From the NCBI GenBank assembly GCA_964555285.1, contig CAZKRM010000007.1, positions 57,883-121,882 on the forward strand: 64,000 nt of DNA, read 5' to 3'. The translations under genes were made by a program, and so were the position numbers. How positions within the stretch are numbered: position 1 is the stretch's first letter; the number at the start of each line of letters is the position of its first letter. The DNA comes from JBBIQV01 sp964555285 (GTDB taxonomy: Bacteria > Nitrospirota > Nitrospiria > Nitrospirales > Nitrospiraceae). The notes under the pieces were generated by a model. The model made no database searches and was not told the DNA's origin. It saw only the letters and a program-made list of their open reading frames with translations. Positions 41,152 to 50,500 of the stretch are shown here, piece after piece.

Positions 41152-41200
41152 GGAAGAGCCGAGCAGCGCGTTCGATCTGATGAGATGCGGCGACAGGCAT
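41105..41200 (-). pseudogene. arsR: arsR remnant (first ~25 codons)
   Basis: ATG 41200 with AAAGGA upstream starts MPVAASHQIERAARLFHALADPIRL, matching the N-terminal helix of ArsR/SmtB repressors (ARLFHALADPxR). After residue 25 the frame runs into acr3 sequence and stops at 41105. The rest of the repressor, including the winged helix and arsenic-binding cysteines, is gone. Together with the acr3 fragment it marks a deletion scar. Confidence 0.8.
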
Positions 41201-41212
41201 GGTCCTTTGTAT

Positions 41213-41228
41213 ATCAATGAAACTTGAT
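41213..41228 (-). promoter_or_regulatory. ArsR-type operator
   Basis: ATCAA, six bases, TTGAT: a perfect inverted repeat. ATCAA-N6-TTGAT has been described as an ArsR operator in cyanobacteria. It sits 13 bases upstream of the arsR remnant start, where an autoregulatory site would be. It may still respond to another ArsR elsewhere. Confidence 0.65.
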
Positions 41229-41292
41229 GAGTCAATGGCCTCTGCATTTTGGTCGTAGAAGGATATAATAATGACCAAGCGAAGGAGGAGTC

Positions 41293-42381
41293 ATGCCACA
41301 AGTTCTGGTCCTTGGCGCGGGAAAGATCGGGTCTCTCATTGCCTGCCTGCTGGCGGCCTCCGGCCGCTATTCGGTTCATCTCGGAGATCTCACGCTCGAG
41401 ATCCCCAAGCGCGTGGCCGGCGACCTGGGGCTGAGCGGAGTGACGCCCTGTGCGCTGGATGTCCGCTCCCCTGGCGCGATCGAAGCCTATCTCTCTGCGC
41501 ACTCTGTTGACGCAGTGGTCTCGAGTTTACCGTACTTCTGCAATGTCGCAGTGGCCAACCTTGCTCAGTCCCACCACTTGCACTATTTCGATTTGACCGA
41601 AGATATCGAGGTGACCGATCGGATCAAGGCGATCGCAGCCAAAGCGGATCGGGCCTTCGTTCCGCAGTGTGGGCTGGCCCCGGGCTTCATCAGCATCGTG
41701 ACGCACGACCTGATGACCCGCTTCGACCGGCTGGACACGGTCAAAATGCGAGTCGGCGCCTTGCCGGTCCATCCCAGCAATGCGCTCAAGTACTCCCTGA
41801 CCTGGTCGACCGATGGTCTGATCAACGAATACGGGAACATCTGTTATGGGATCGAAGGGGGCCGGAAGGTGCCGCTGTTGCCGTTAGAAGGGTATGAGAC
41901 GATTGAAGTAGACGGGCTCCTGTACGAAGCGTTCAATACGTCGGGAGGGCTGGGAACGTTGGCAGATACCTACGCCGGCAAGGTCCGGACGATGAACTAT
42001 AAGACGCTGCGCTACCCCGGCCATTGCGAGAAGATTCACCTCCTGATGAACGATCTGAAGCTCAACGACGATCGAGAGACGCTCAAACGCATTCTGGAGA
42101 ACGCCGTCCCGCAGACCTTGCAGGACGTGGTGTTGATCTATGCCTCGGTAACCGGAACGCGCCGGGGAGAGCTGTTTGAAGACAATTACGTGAAAAAGAT
42201 TTATCCGCAAACGATCCGTGGGAGGCTGTGGTCGGCCATTCAGGTGACGACTGCGTCGAGTCTCTGCAGCGTGGTGGATCTGGTGCTGAACCGTCCTGGT
42301 GCGCATCGAGGCTTTGTGACTCAGGAAACGTTCCCGCTAGCCGACATCCTTGCCAACCCCTTTGGTACCTGTTTTCGGTAG
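41293..42381 (+). CDS. Saccharopine dehydrogenase-family oxidoreductase
   Basis: 362 residues. N-terminal NAD(P) Rossmann motif VLVLGAGKIGSLIACLL; then SSLPYFCNVAVANLAQ and FVPQCGLAPGFISIVTHDLM, both typical of the saccharopine dehydrogenase family; the C-terminal domain contains KTLRYPGHCEKIHLLMNDL. It would cleave saccharopine to glutamate and aminoadipate semialdehyde, or perform a related imine reduction. The next gene is an aminoadipate-semialdehyde-type dehydrogenase, which supports a lysine-degradation role. AAGGAGG-like site lies upstream; it diverges from the ars remnant. Confidence 0.88.
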   Translation: MPQVLVLGAGKIGSLIACLLAASGRYSVHLGDLTLEIPKRVAGDLGLSGVTPCALDVRSPGAIEAYLSAHSVDAVVSSLPYFCNVAVANLAQSHHLHYFDLTEDIEVTDRIKAIAAKADRAFVPQCGLAPGFISIVTHDLMTRFDRLDTVKMRVGALPVHPSNALKYSLTWSTDGLINEYGNICYGIEGGRKVPLLPLEGYETIEVDGLLYEAFNTSGGLGTLADTYAGKVRTMNYKTLRYPGHCEKIHLLMNDLKLNDDRETLKRILENAVPQTLQDVVLIYASVTGTRRGELFEDNYVKKIYPQTIRGRLWSAIQVTTASSLCSVVDLVLNRPGAHRGFVTQETFPLADILANPFGTCFR

Positions 42382-42401
42382 GCAGGCTGCGAGAGGTGGC
42401 C

Positions 42402-43919
42402 ATGGAAATCCTGAAGGAGCTCGGCATTGAGCCGCTGAATTCAGGTGGAAGTTCGGGAGCCGGCCGGTGGTCGCGCGCAACGGATGCCGGCGTATTGGAA
42501 TCCATCAATCCCTCCACCGGTCAGGTGATCGCGCGAGTGAACCTCTGCTCCGCAGCGGACTACGAGACAATCATGCAGGATGCGACCACGGCGTTTCAGG
42601 AGTGGCGCATGGTGCCGGCCCCCAAACGGGGCGAACTGGTCCGATTGATCGGCCAGGCGTTGAGGGACAAGAAAGACGCGCTGGGGAGCCTCGTTGCGAT
42701 GGAGGTCGGCAAGATCAAGGCGGAGGGCGATGGGGAAGTCCAAGAGATGATCGACATGGCGGACTTCGCGGTCGGGCAGTCGCGCATGTTGTACGGGCAG
42801 ACCATGCATTCGGAGCGGCCCCGCCATCGCATGTATGAGCAATGGCACCCTCTCGGGGTGGTCGGTGCGATCACAGCCTTCAACTTTCCTGTCGCCGTCT
42901 GGGCCTGGAATGCCTTCATCGCCGCGATTGCCGGCGATACCGTGGTGTGGAAACCGTCGCCGAAAGCGCCCCTCTGCGCCATCGCCGTCCAGCGCATCTG
43001 CAATCACGTCATGGCCCAGCAAGGGTACGAGGGAATCTTCTCGTTGTTCGTCACCGACCAGACGGCGCTTGCGGACACGCTGGTGCGCGACCAGCGTCTT
43101 CCCCTGATTTCCTTCACCGGGTCCGTCGCGGTGGGGCGCCATGTTGCGGAAGTTGTAGCGAGCCGCTTAGGGCGCACGTTGCTGGAACTCAGCGGGAACA
43201 ACGCCATCATCGTGGACGAGACCGCCGACCTCGACCTCGCGACAAGGGCTATCGTGTTCGGCGCAGTGGGGACGGCCGGCCAGCGATGTACGAGCACGCG
43301 CCGCCTCATCGTGCATGAATCGCGGTATGCTGACCTGGTGTCCCGGCTCGTGTCGGCCTATAAACAGGTGCGGATCGGGAATCCGCTGGAGCCAGGCGTC
43401 CTGATGGGGCCGCTGATTGATCGGGCGGCGGTCGAGGCTTATCGAGCGGCGCTCGGCGAAGTGAAGAGCGAAGGCGGCGAGATCCTCTACGGCGGAACGG
43501 TGCTGGATGGTCCCGGCCATTTTGTCGAACCGACGATCGTGCGAGCCAAGAACCATTGGAAGGTTGTGCAGCGAGAAACCTTTGCCCCGATCTTGTACGT
43601 GATGACCTACGCCACGCTGGATGAGGCGATCGCAATGCACAATGCTGCGCCACAAGGCTTGTCCTCCGCGCTGTTCACCGGTACTCTCCGGCATAGCGAG
43701 CAATTCTTGTCCACCGCAGGCAGTGACTGCGGGATCGCGAATGTGAACATCGGCACGTCCGGCGCGGAGATCGGAGGGGCGTTCGGCGGCGAGAAAACGA
43801 CCGGCGGCGGCCGCGAAGCCGGCTCCGATGCCTGGAAAGCCTATATGCGGAGACAGACGAACACGATCAATTGGGGGACCGACCTCCCGTTGGCACAGGG
43901 GATCCAATTTGGGAAATAA
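42402..43919 (+). CDS. Aldehyde dehydrogenase, ALDH7/antiquitin type (aminoadipate semialdehyde)
   Basis: 505 residues. NAD-binding and catalytic residues are present: PLGVVGAITAFNFPVAVWAWN, FTGSVAVGRHVAEVVASRLGRTLLELSGNNAIIVDE (general-base Glu), and GQRCTSTRRLIVHES (nucleophilic Cys). GSDAWKAYMRRQTNTINWG near the end is the ALDH7 signature. It oxidises aminoadipate semialdehyde to 2-aminoadipate. The start ATG 42402 has GAGAGG upstream and lies 20 bases after the saccharopine dehydrogenase stop, so the two are co-transcribed. Confidence 0.93.
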   Translation: MEILKELGIEPLNSGGSSGAGRWSRATDAGVLESINPSTGQVIARVNLCSAADYETIMQDATTAFQEWRMVPAPKRGELVRLIGQALRDKKDALGSLVAMEVGKIKAEGDGEVQEMIDMADFAVGQSRMLYGQTMHSERPRHRMYEQWHPLGVVGAITAFNFPVAVWAWNAFIAAIAGDTVVWKPSPKAPLCAIAVQRICNHVMAQQGYEGIFSLFVTDQTALADTLVRDQRLPLISFTGSVAVGRHVAEVVASRLGRTLLELSGNNAIIVDETADLDLATRAIVFGAVGTAGQRCTSTRRLIVHESRYADLVSRLVSAYKQVRIGNPLEPGVLMGPLIDRAAVEAYRAALGEVKSEGGEILYGGTVLDGPGHFVEPTIVRAKNHWKVVQRETFAPILYVMTYATLDEAIAMHNAAPQGLSSALFTGTLRHSEQFLSTAGSDCGIANVNIGTSGAEIGGAFGGEKTTGGGREAGSDAWKAYMRRQTNTINWGTDLPLAQGIQFGK

Positions 43920-43936
43920 GGAACTGAGGCGCGCGC

Positions 43937-43960
43937 CATTCACCATTCATCATTGCATCA
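43937..43960. repeat. Short heptamer array, CATTCAN family
   Basis: CATTCAC, CATTCAT, CATTGCA in phase between the aldehyde dehydrogenase and the next gene; one arm only. Confidence 0.6.
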
Positions 43961-43972
43961 GAAGGGGGTGCC

Positions 43973-44572
43973 ATGGAACAGAGAACAGAATTGGATGCCT
44001 TGATTGCGAGAATGACGGCGGACTACCTCGTTGGAAATCGGGCAGCGCGTATTCTGAGGGACATGCTGGAGGACGCGGGAGTGGGATTGCAGCCGGTGTT
44101 CGACCACCTTGCCGTTCGGACGCTCGATATCGACCAACGGGCGGAGGAGTTTGTCCGGCTCGGCTATGCCTGTTCGGAGACGATCAATTACGACGATTGG
44201 TATGCGAAGGTCTATCGGGCGGCGGGATATCCGGCTCTGTTCGTCGATCAGGCGTATGCTGATGCGCGAGGCACGACCAGCGTCATCCCTGGATGGGTCG
44301 CGAAATTCGGTGACCGAGTCCTTCACCATATTGCAGCTCGTGTCGAAGATATCGAGAAGGCGATGCAGTGTCTCAAAGCGAAAGGAGTCGTCTTCACCGG
44401 CGAGATCGTCGGTGCGCCGGGCGGTGTGTTGCGGCAAATTTTCACGGCTCCTGAGATGGTGGACGGCCATCCGTTCTCGGTCCTTGAGTTAGCCGAGCGC
44501 CACCGCGGCTATCAAGGGTTCTCTCCGCCGCAGGCCGACAGTTTGATGAAATCCACGATCACGCGCTCCTGA
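43973..44572 (+). CDS. VOC-superfamily dioxygenase-like protein (2-oxoadipate dioxygenase/HPPD-like)
   Basis: 199 residues. Possible metal ligands are in VFDHLAVRTL (His), LHHIAARVEDIEKA (His) and FSVLELAERHRGYQGFSP (Glu), the usual 2-His-1-Glu set of vicinal-oxygen-chelate dioxygenases. GVLRQIFTAPEMVDGHPF resembles the end of hydroxyphenylpyruvate dioxygenase and of the small DUF1338/2-oxoadipate dioxygenase group. After lysine has been converted to 2-oxoadipate, an iron enzyme of this class can form 2-hydroxyglutarate; this would complete the lysine route, but the assignment is by context. Third gene of the putative operon. Confidence 0.7.
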   Translation: MEQRTELDALIARMTADYLVGNRAARILRDMLEDAGVGLQPVFDHLAVRTLDIDQRAEEFVRLGYACSETINYDDWYAKVYRAAGYPALFVDQAYADARGTTSVIPGWVAKFGDRVLHHIAARVEDIEKAMQCLKAKGVVFTGEIVGAPGGVLRQIFTAPEMVDGHPFSVLELAERHRGYQGFSPPQADSLMKSTITRS

Positions 44573-44740
44573 GCGCCGGTCATCTGAAGGTTGCGGTCTT
44601 GCTCCGACGGTGTATCGGCCCAACCATTTGTTCTGATTCCCGTTTCCAGCCCACATCCTTCGATCCACCCGTTGGCTTCCCACGCTGAATCTTTTCCCCC
44701 CACGTCGTCTCTTATAGGCAGAACGGAAGGGAGGAACTTC

Positions 44741-44929
44741 ATGAGACTCAATGAATGGTTGCGCGTGATCGCCGGGGTGTTTGTGCTGCTCGCGATTGCC
44801 TTGGGAGCCGTGGTGCATCCGTACTGGAATTACTTCGCGGCATTCGTGGCTGCGAACCTGATCCAGTCCGCGTTCACCGGCCGGTGTCCGATGATGGCGC
44901 TGCTGCGGAAGCTCGGCGTGCAGGAGTAA
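44741..44929 (+). CDS. Small membrane protein (DUF2892 family)
   Basis: 62 residues: MRLNEWLRVIAGVFVLLAIALGAVVHPYWNYFAAFVAANLIQSAFTGRCPMMALLRKLG. Two helices and the CPMM..L..LG end are typical of the DUF2892 family, often found beside rhodanese or efflux genes. It has GGAAGGGAGGA upstream and precedes the efflux operon by ~60 bases. Role unknown. Confidence 0.85.
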   Translation: MRLNEWLRVIAGVFVLLAIALGAVVHPYWNYFAAFVAANLIQSAFTGRCPMMALLRKLGVQE

Positions 44930-44936
44930 GGCTTAC

Positions 44937-44971
44937 CTCTAGCCCTTCGCCTCTAGTCCATAGCCTATCGC
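44937..44971. repeat. Heptamer array, CTCTAGN family
   Basis: Five units in exact 7-base phase (CTCTAGC, CCTTCGC, then three relatives), ending just before the tolC-like gene's ribosome binding site. Confidence 0.75.
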
Positions 44972-44991
44972 TTAACGAAAGGAGATTGCCG

Positions 44992-46368
44992 ATGCGAGCC
45001 GTCAAGCGACCGACTCCGGGAGTATCGTTGTCTACCTATGTGGGTCTGCTCGTCGCGTTCAGTCTGGCGTGGCCGATCGCGCCGGTGCACGCGGCTCGTG
45101 AGTTGACGCTGGAGCAGGCGCTGGAACTTGCCATGCAACACAGTCCGGTGCTGAAGGCATCCCGCCAGGATATGCATTCGGCGGAGGCGCAGCGCCAGAT
45201 CGCGCAGTCGGCCTACATGCCGAAGGTCGAGGCCGTCGAAGGCTGGACCAATACGAATAATCCCGCACAAGCCTTCGGCCTGCTGCTGAATCAAGGCCGT
45301 TTCACACAGGCAGGCTTCGACATGAATACCTTGAATCGGCCGGGCTCGGTCGAGAACTACCGGTCGGCGGTCAACCTCATGCAGCCGATCTACAACGGCG
45401 GCCGCGAAGGGTTGGGCGTCAAGATCGCCGATCTTGGACACGCCGTCTCCGAGGAGAATTTTGAACACATGCGACAACGCGTGCTCTTCACCGTGACGAA
45501 AGCGTACTACGATCTCGTGCTTGCCGAAGCGGTCCGGGGAATTGCACGGGAGACGGTCCAGATCGCCGAGGCCAACGCGAAACAGATCGCGTCGCGGTTC
45601 AAGGCGGGGACGACGGTGAAGTCGGATTCCCTGCAAGCGGAAGTCCGCCTGGCGGCGCTGCGGGAAGAAGCGATTCGTGCGACCCAGATGGTGCGGATCG
45701 CGGGCGTGGCGCTGCGTCACGCGATCGGGCTGGATGAGCCGGTCGATGTCACCGAAGGACTCTCCACGGCTCCCGGCGTTCATCAAGAACTGGAGGCGGT
45801 CGTGGCGACGGCGATGGAGGCAAGACCGGATTACCGCATGCTCGCAGTCGAACTACGGAAGGCGGAGATGCAAACGCGGATGGCCCAATCCGCCTATCTG
45901 CCGAATTTCAATCTGCAGGGGACCTACGAGAATAACAGTACGTTTCCGATCGGGCCGAACGGGCAGAACAACTATGGAGCGTTCGGCGTGATCAGCGTGA
46001 ATCTATTCAACGGGCTGAGCGATGCAGCCCAGGTGCGGAAGGCACGCGCTCATGAGGAAAAAGCGCGGGAGCTGTTGGCGGCCAAACGTCGAGAGATTGA
46101 AGTCGAAGTAGTGGAGGCCTATTATGGCCTGGATGCCGCGCGCGAACGGATCGCAGTCAGCGAGGGCGCGGTCGCGCAGGCCGAGGAAAACCTCCGTATC
46201 ATCCGAAACCGCTATGAGTCCGGCATCGCGCCGGTGATCGATCTGTTGACCGCCGAGCTGGTCTTGAATCAGGCCAAGCAGAACCGCATGCACGCGTTCT
46301 ACGATGAGCGGGTCGGAGGGGCTCGTCAGGATCTGGTGACGGGCCGATTCCAGAAAGGTCAAGGTTGA
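44992..46368 (+). CDS. TolC-family outer-membrane efflux protein
   Basis: 458 residues. Signal peptide (STYVGLLVAFSLAWPIAPVHA) then ELTLEQALELAMQHSPVLKASRQD, the TolC entry motif; two repeats of long helices and strands (AYYDLVLAEAVRG ... AYYGLDAARERIAVSEGAV) and ENLRIIRNRYESGIAPVIDLLTAELVLNQA, all diagnostic. It is the outer channel of the tripartite system with the next two genes. It overlaps the MFP gene by four bases. The start ATG 44992 has AAAGGAG. Confidence 0.94.
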   Translation: MRAVKRPTPGVSLSTYVGLLVAFSLAWPIAPVHAARELTLEQALELAMQHSPVLKASRQDMHSAEAQRQIAQSAYMPKVEAVEGWTNTNNPAQAFGLLLNQGRFTQAGFDMNTLNRPGSVENYRSAVNLMQPIYNGGREGLGVKIADLGHAVSEENFEHMRQRVLFTVTKAYYDLVLAEAVRGIARETVQIAEANAKQIASRFKAGTTVKSDSLQAEVRLAALREEAIRATQMVRIAGVALRHAIGLDEPVDVTEGLSTAPGVHQELEAVVATAMEARPDYRMLAVELRKAEMQTRMAQSAYLPNFNLQGTYENNSTFPIGPNGQNNYGAFGVISVNLFNGLSDAAQVRKARAHEEKARELLAAKRREIEVEVVEAYYGLDAARERIAVSEGAVAQAEENLRIIRNRYESGIAPVIDLLTAELVLNQAKQNRMHAFYDERVGGARQDLVTGRFQKGQG

Positions 46369-46428
46369 GGGTGAGGCTGAGGAAGTGCAACCATGTATCT
46401 CTCCGCCTCCGCCTCGGTCTCAGTCTGT
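46365..46428. repeat. Two-armed hexamer-phased array in the adaptor leader
   Basis: The left arm has TGAGGG/TGAGGC units (46366-46382), the right arm CTCCGC twice then drifting CTC units (46401-46427). The arms are complementary. It is one of few arrays here with a 6-base rather than 7-base period, and it supplies the signal peptide's basic and hydrophobic N-part. Confidence 0.65.
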
Positions 46429-47450
46429 TTCTGCTTGCCGGCTGTGGGCCGCGTGAGGAGCCGATCCAGCCGGAGACTCCTGCCGTGAGAGCCACGGTCA
46501 ACGCGCCGGTGGAAGAAGTCCGCGCGGTGCAGTTCCCGATCGTCGTCGAGGTCACGGGGCAAGTGGCGGCGGTGGCGCAGGCCACACTCTCCGGCAAGGT
46601 CCAGGGGACGGTGCAGGAAGTTCGGGTGCGCGAGGGAGCCCTGGTCTCGAAAGGCCAGGTGCTCGTCGTGATGGATAGTCGCGATCTGCAAGCCAATCTC
46701 GCGCGAGCTCAAGCCGAGGTGGAGAACGCCAAGTCTCACCTGGTGCGCATGAAGCGACTCTATACCGAGGAGTCGGTTGCCAAGCAGGAACTCGACAACG
46801 CGACTCGTGCGTATAAGGTGGCCGAAGCGAGCAAGCAGGCGGCTGAAGCCCAGCTCAGCTACACGGTGCTCAACGCACCGTTCGACGGCACCATCACGGA
46901 GAAGCATGTGGAGGTCGGGGAGCTGGCTGTACCGGGGCAGCCGATGCTGAAGATCGAAGATCCGACACATCTGCGATTGGAAGCCATGGTCTCCGAGGGC
47001 GACTTGAAATCCGTGACCGTGGGCGACAAGACCGCGGTGGTGATCGACGCACTCGGTGCCCAGCCGGTTGCCGGGACGATCGCCCAGATTCTGCCGTCCG
47101 GCGACGCCGCGACCCATACCTTCCTCGTGAAGGTGGACCTCCCGCCGGCCCCGGGACTCAAGACCGGCATGTTCGGCCGCATGCAATTGGGGAAAGGCAC
47201 CAGCCGGACCTTCGTGGTCTCCACGCCCGGCGTCATCGAACGCGGCCAGCTCACCGGCGTGTTTGTCGTCGGCCCGGATAGAACCGCGCATTTGCGATGG
47301 GTCAAGGTCGGGCGCACGATGGGGGCGAGCGTAGAAATCCTCTCCGGCCTCAACGGGGGAGAACGGATTCTGGCGGACGCATCCCAGGGAGTGGACGGAG
47401 CGCGGGTCGAGATCACCGAAGCCGTGGCCGCGCCGGCGACGACGCCGTGA
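46365..47450 (+). CDS. RND efflux membrane-fusion (periplasmic adaptor) lipoprotein
   Basis: 361 residues. The lipobox LFLLAGCGPREE is perfect, so it is a lipidated adaptor. GKVQGTVQEVRVREGALVSKGQVLVVMDSRDL is the lipoyl/barrel-sandwich domain, followed by a hairpin (LARAQAEVENAKSHLVRMKRLYTEESVAKQELDNATR) and TVLNAPFDGTITEKHVEVGELAVPGQPMLKI. The start is uncertain (TTG 46365 or GTG 46371); its first 20 codons are formed by a 6-base-phase repeat array (46365-46428), in which GAGGxT units face CTCCGC units. Overlaps the tolC-like gene. Confidence 0.92.
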   Translation: MRVRLRKCNHVSLRLRLGLSLFLLAGCGPREEPIQPETPAVRATVNAPVEEVRAVQFPIVVEVTGQVAAVAQATLSGKVQGTVQEVRVREGALVSKGQVLVVMDSRDLQANLARAQAEVENAKSHLVRMKRLYTEESVAKQELDNATRAYKVAEASKQAAEAQLSYTVLNAPFDGTITEKHVEVGELAVPGQPMLKIEDPTHLRLEAMVSEGDLKSVTVGDKTAVVIDALGAQPVAGTIAQILPSGDAATHTFLVKVDLPPAPGLKTGMFGRMQLGKGTSRTFVVSTPGVIERGQLTGVFVVGPDRTAHLRWVKVGRTMGASVEILSGLNGGERILADASQGVDGARVEITEAVAAPATTP

Positions 47451-47457
47451 CCGGTCA

Positions 47458-47538
47458 GGCGTAAGGGGTGAGGGGGAAGGCGATATGAAGGAGGCTCCTC
47501 TAGATACGCCTCACGTCTCACGGTTCACCCGTTACGGT
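47458..47538. repeat. Two-armed heptamer array at the RND pump start
   Basis: The left arm has GGCGTAA, GGGGTGA and GGGGGAA (47458-47478); the right arm has CGCCTCA, CGTCTCA and two further units (47507-47534). The arms are complementary. The pump's start codon (47485) lies between the arms, so its first residues are repeat-derived. Confidence 0.82.
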
Positions 47539-50500
47539 CTTTCCGGGCGCATCGCCGCGCTCTTCATCGGCAGCAAGCTCACCCCCCTGATCATGCTCGG
47601 CGCGCTGCTGCTGGGCCTCTTTGCCATCCTGCTCACGCCGCGCGAAGAGGAACCGCAGATCGTCGTGCCGATGGTCGACGTGTTCCTGCCCTTTCCTGGT
47701 GCCTCCGCGAACGTGGTCGAGGGGCAACTGACCAAACCGTTGGAGCGGAAGATCTCCGAAATTAAAGGCGTCGAGTACGTCTACTCGCTGTCGAGACCGG
47801 GCGGGGCGTTGCTCATCGTCCGTTTCTTTGTCGGCGAGCCGATGGAGCAGAGTCTCGTCGATCTCTACGACAAGTTGATGTCGAACCAAGACCTCCTGCC
47901 GACCGGAGCCGGAGGGTTTCAGGTGAAGCCACGCGACATCAACGATGTGCCCATCGTGACGATGACCCTCTCCAGCGAGCGCTACTCGGACTTTCAACTG
48001 CGGCAACTCGCGCAGCATGTGCTGGAGGAGATCAAGAAAGTGCCGCACACGTCCGGCGGATTTATTGCCGGGGGAAGCCGGCGCGAACTGCGGGTCCAGC
48101 TCGATCCGAGCCGCATGAAGGCCTACGGGATGACGCCGCTGCACATGGCGTCGATTATCCAAGGGGAGAATCTCGCGCTGCCGGCAGGCCGGTTTCAGAG
48201 CGAGAACCGGGACTATGTGTTGGAGACCGGCCGGTTTATTCGCTCGCGCGAGGACCTGGAGTCCTTAGTGGTCGGAGTGAGTCACGGACGGCCGACGTAC
48301 CTGCGCCAAGTGGCCGCTGTGACGGATGGCCCGGGCGAGGTGATGAACTACGTGTGGTTCGGGCACGGCGCCGGCAGCGCCCGTGACACGTTACACGTGA
48401 AACGTGAAACGATGGAGGAGTCCACGCCCCACGAGACTACGGCGGTCACTGTCGCAGTGGCGAAGCAGCCTCGGACCAATGCGGTCGAGGTCGCACGACA
48501 AGTGATCCAGAAGGTCAATGAGCTGAAAGGAACGATCTTGCCCGCCGATGTTCTCGTGACGGTCACGCGGGATTACGGCGACACTGCCGATGAAAAAGCC
48601 AACGAGTTGCTCCGGCATTTACTGATCGCGGTTGTGGCCGTCGTGGTCTTTCTGGGCTTGGCGCTGGGCCCGCGTCCGGCGCTGGTCGTCTCACTCGCGA
48701 TTCCTCTCACCCTCGCATTAACGCTGTTCACCTCGATGATGATCGGCTACACGATCAATCGGGTCACGCTCTTTGCGCTGATCTTTTCGATCGGCATCCT
48801 GGTGGACGATGCGATCGTGGTGGTGGAGAATATCTACCGGCATCTCACGCTCCGGCGGCTCCCGCACCGTGAGGCGTCGATCGTCGCCGTGGACGAAGTG
48901 GGCAATCCGACGATCCTGGCCACCTTCACGGTGATCGCCGCGTTGCTCCCGATGGCCTTCGTGTCCGGTCTCATGGGACCGTACATGCGGCCGATCCCGA
49001 TCAATGCGTCCATCGCCATGTTCTTCTCGCTCCTTGTCGCCTTCGTGGTGATCCCCTGGTTTTGCCAGAGTTGCTATCGCGAGGGCGTGACGATGGCCGG
49101 CGTCGACCATGAGGGAGATGAGAAGGGGTGGACCTATCGCCTCTACGACCGGCTGCTCACGCCCATTCTCTCCCACCCGGTGCTCACGTCTGTGTTTCTT
49201 GCCATGATTGCATTCCTTCTCTTGGGCTCCCTCGCGCTCTTTTACACTCGTGATGTTGTCGTCAAGATGCTGCCCTTCGACAACAAGAGCGAGCTGCAAC
49301 TCGTGATCGATATGCCGGAGGGAACGACGCTGGAAGAAACGGCCCGCGTAGCCAAAGCGCTCACGCGCTATGTCGCAACGGTTCCCGATGTCCGCGACTA
49401 CCAGGCGTATGTCGGCATTCCGTCGCCGTTCAACTTTAACGGGCTGGTCCGGCATTACTTCCTGCGGGATGAACCGAGCCAAGCGGACATCCAGATCAAT
49501 CTTGCGCCCAAAGACCGGCGCCGCGCCCAAAGCCATGAAATCGCCCATCGGATCAGGCCGGAGGTGCAGCAGATCGGCCGGCGATATGGGGCCAATGTGA
49601 AGGTGGTCGAAGTCCCGCCGGGTCCGCCGGTCCAATCGGTGCTCGTCGCGGAAGTCTACGGCCCGGACTATGAACGCCAGATCGCCGTGGCGCGCGATCT
49701 GCGCCGGTTGTTTGAGAGTACGCCGGGCGTGGTCGATGTGGACGATTCCATCGAGGCCGATCAAGTGAAGTATCTCTTTATGGTCGATCGCGTCAAAGCC
49801 GCGTTGGCCGGCGTGCCGTCGGAAGACATCGTCAAGACGATCCGGATGGCGCTGGAGGGAGCCAGGGTCGGGTTGGTGCACCTGCCTCTGGAGAAGGAGC
49901 CGGTCCAGGTGGTGTTGCGGCTTCCCTTGGCCGAGCGGACCGGTCTCGAACATTTCGGCGAAATCGGGTTGCGAAATACCTCAGGCGGTCTCGTTCAACT
50001 CTCGGAGCTGTTGAGGTTGGAGCAAACGGTGCAGGAGAAGACCATCTATCACAAGAACCAGAAGCCGGTGGTCTATGTCGTCGGGGATGTCGGCGGGCCA
50101 GGGGCTGAACAAGCGGAAAGTCCGGTCTACGGAGTCCTCGGAGTGGGGAAGAAGCTGGACGCCTATCGCCTGCCCGAGGGATATCAAGTCGAACAACATT
50201 ATGCCGCACAACCCTGGTCGGAAAACCGGATCTCGGTGAAATGGGACGGGGAGTGGCATATCACCTACGAGACGTTCCGCGATATGGGGCTGGCCTTCGC
50301 GATTGCGATGCTGCTCATCTACCTTCTGATTGTCGGCGAGTTTCAGTCCTTCCTGACGCCGATCATCATCATGGCGCCGATCCCGCTGACATTGATCGGC
50401 ATTCTGCCCGGTCACTGGCTGACCGGTTCCTATTTCACCGCGACGTCGATGATCGGGTTCATCGCCCTGTCCGGCATCATCGTGCGGAATTCCATCTTGC

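Noticed and set aside
44512..44751. 79-codon frame on the minus strand between the VOC gene and the DUF2892 gene
   Set aside because: Sequence looks partly protein-like, but it overlaps the conserved C-terminus of the VOC gene, has no clear ribosome binding site and matches no family I know; kept out as unsupported.
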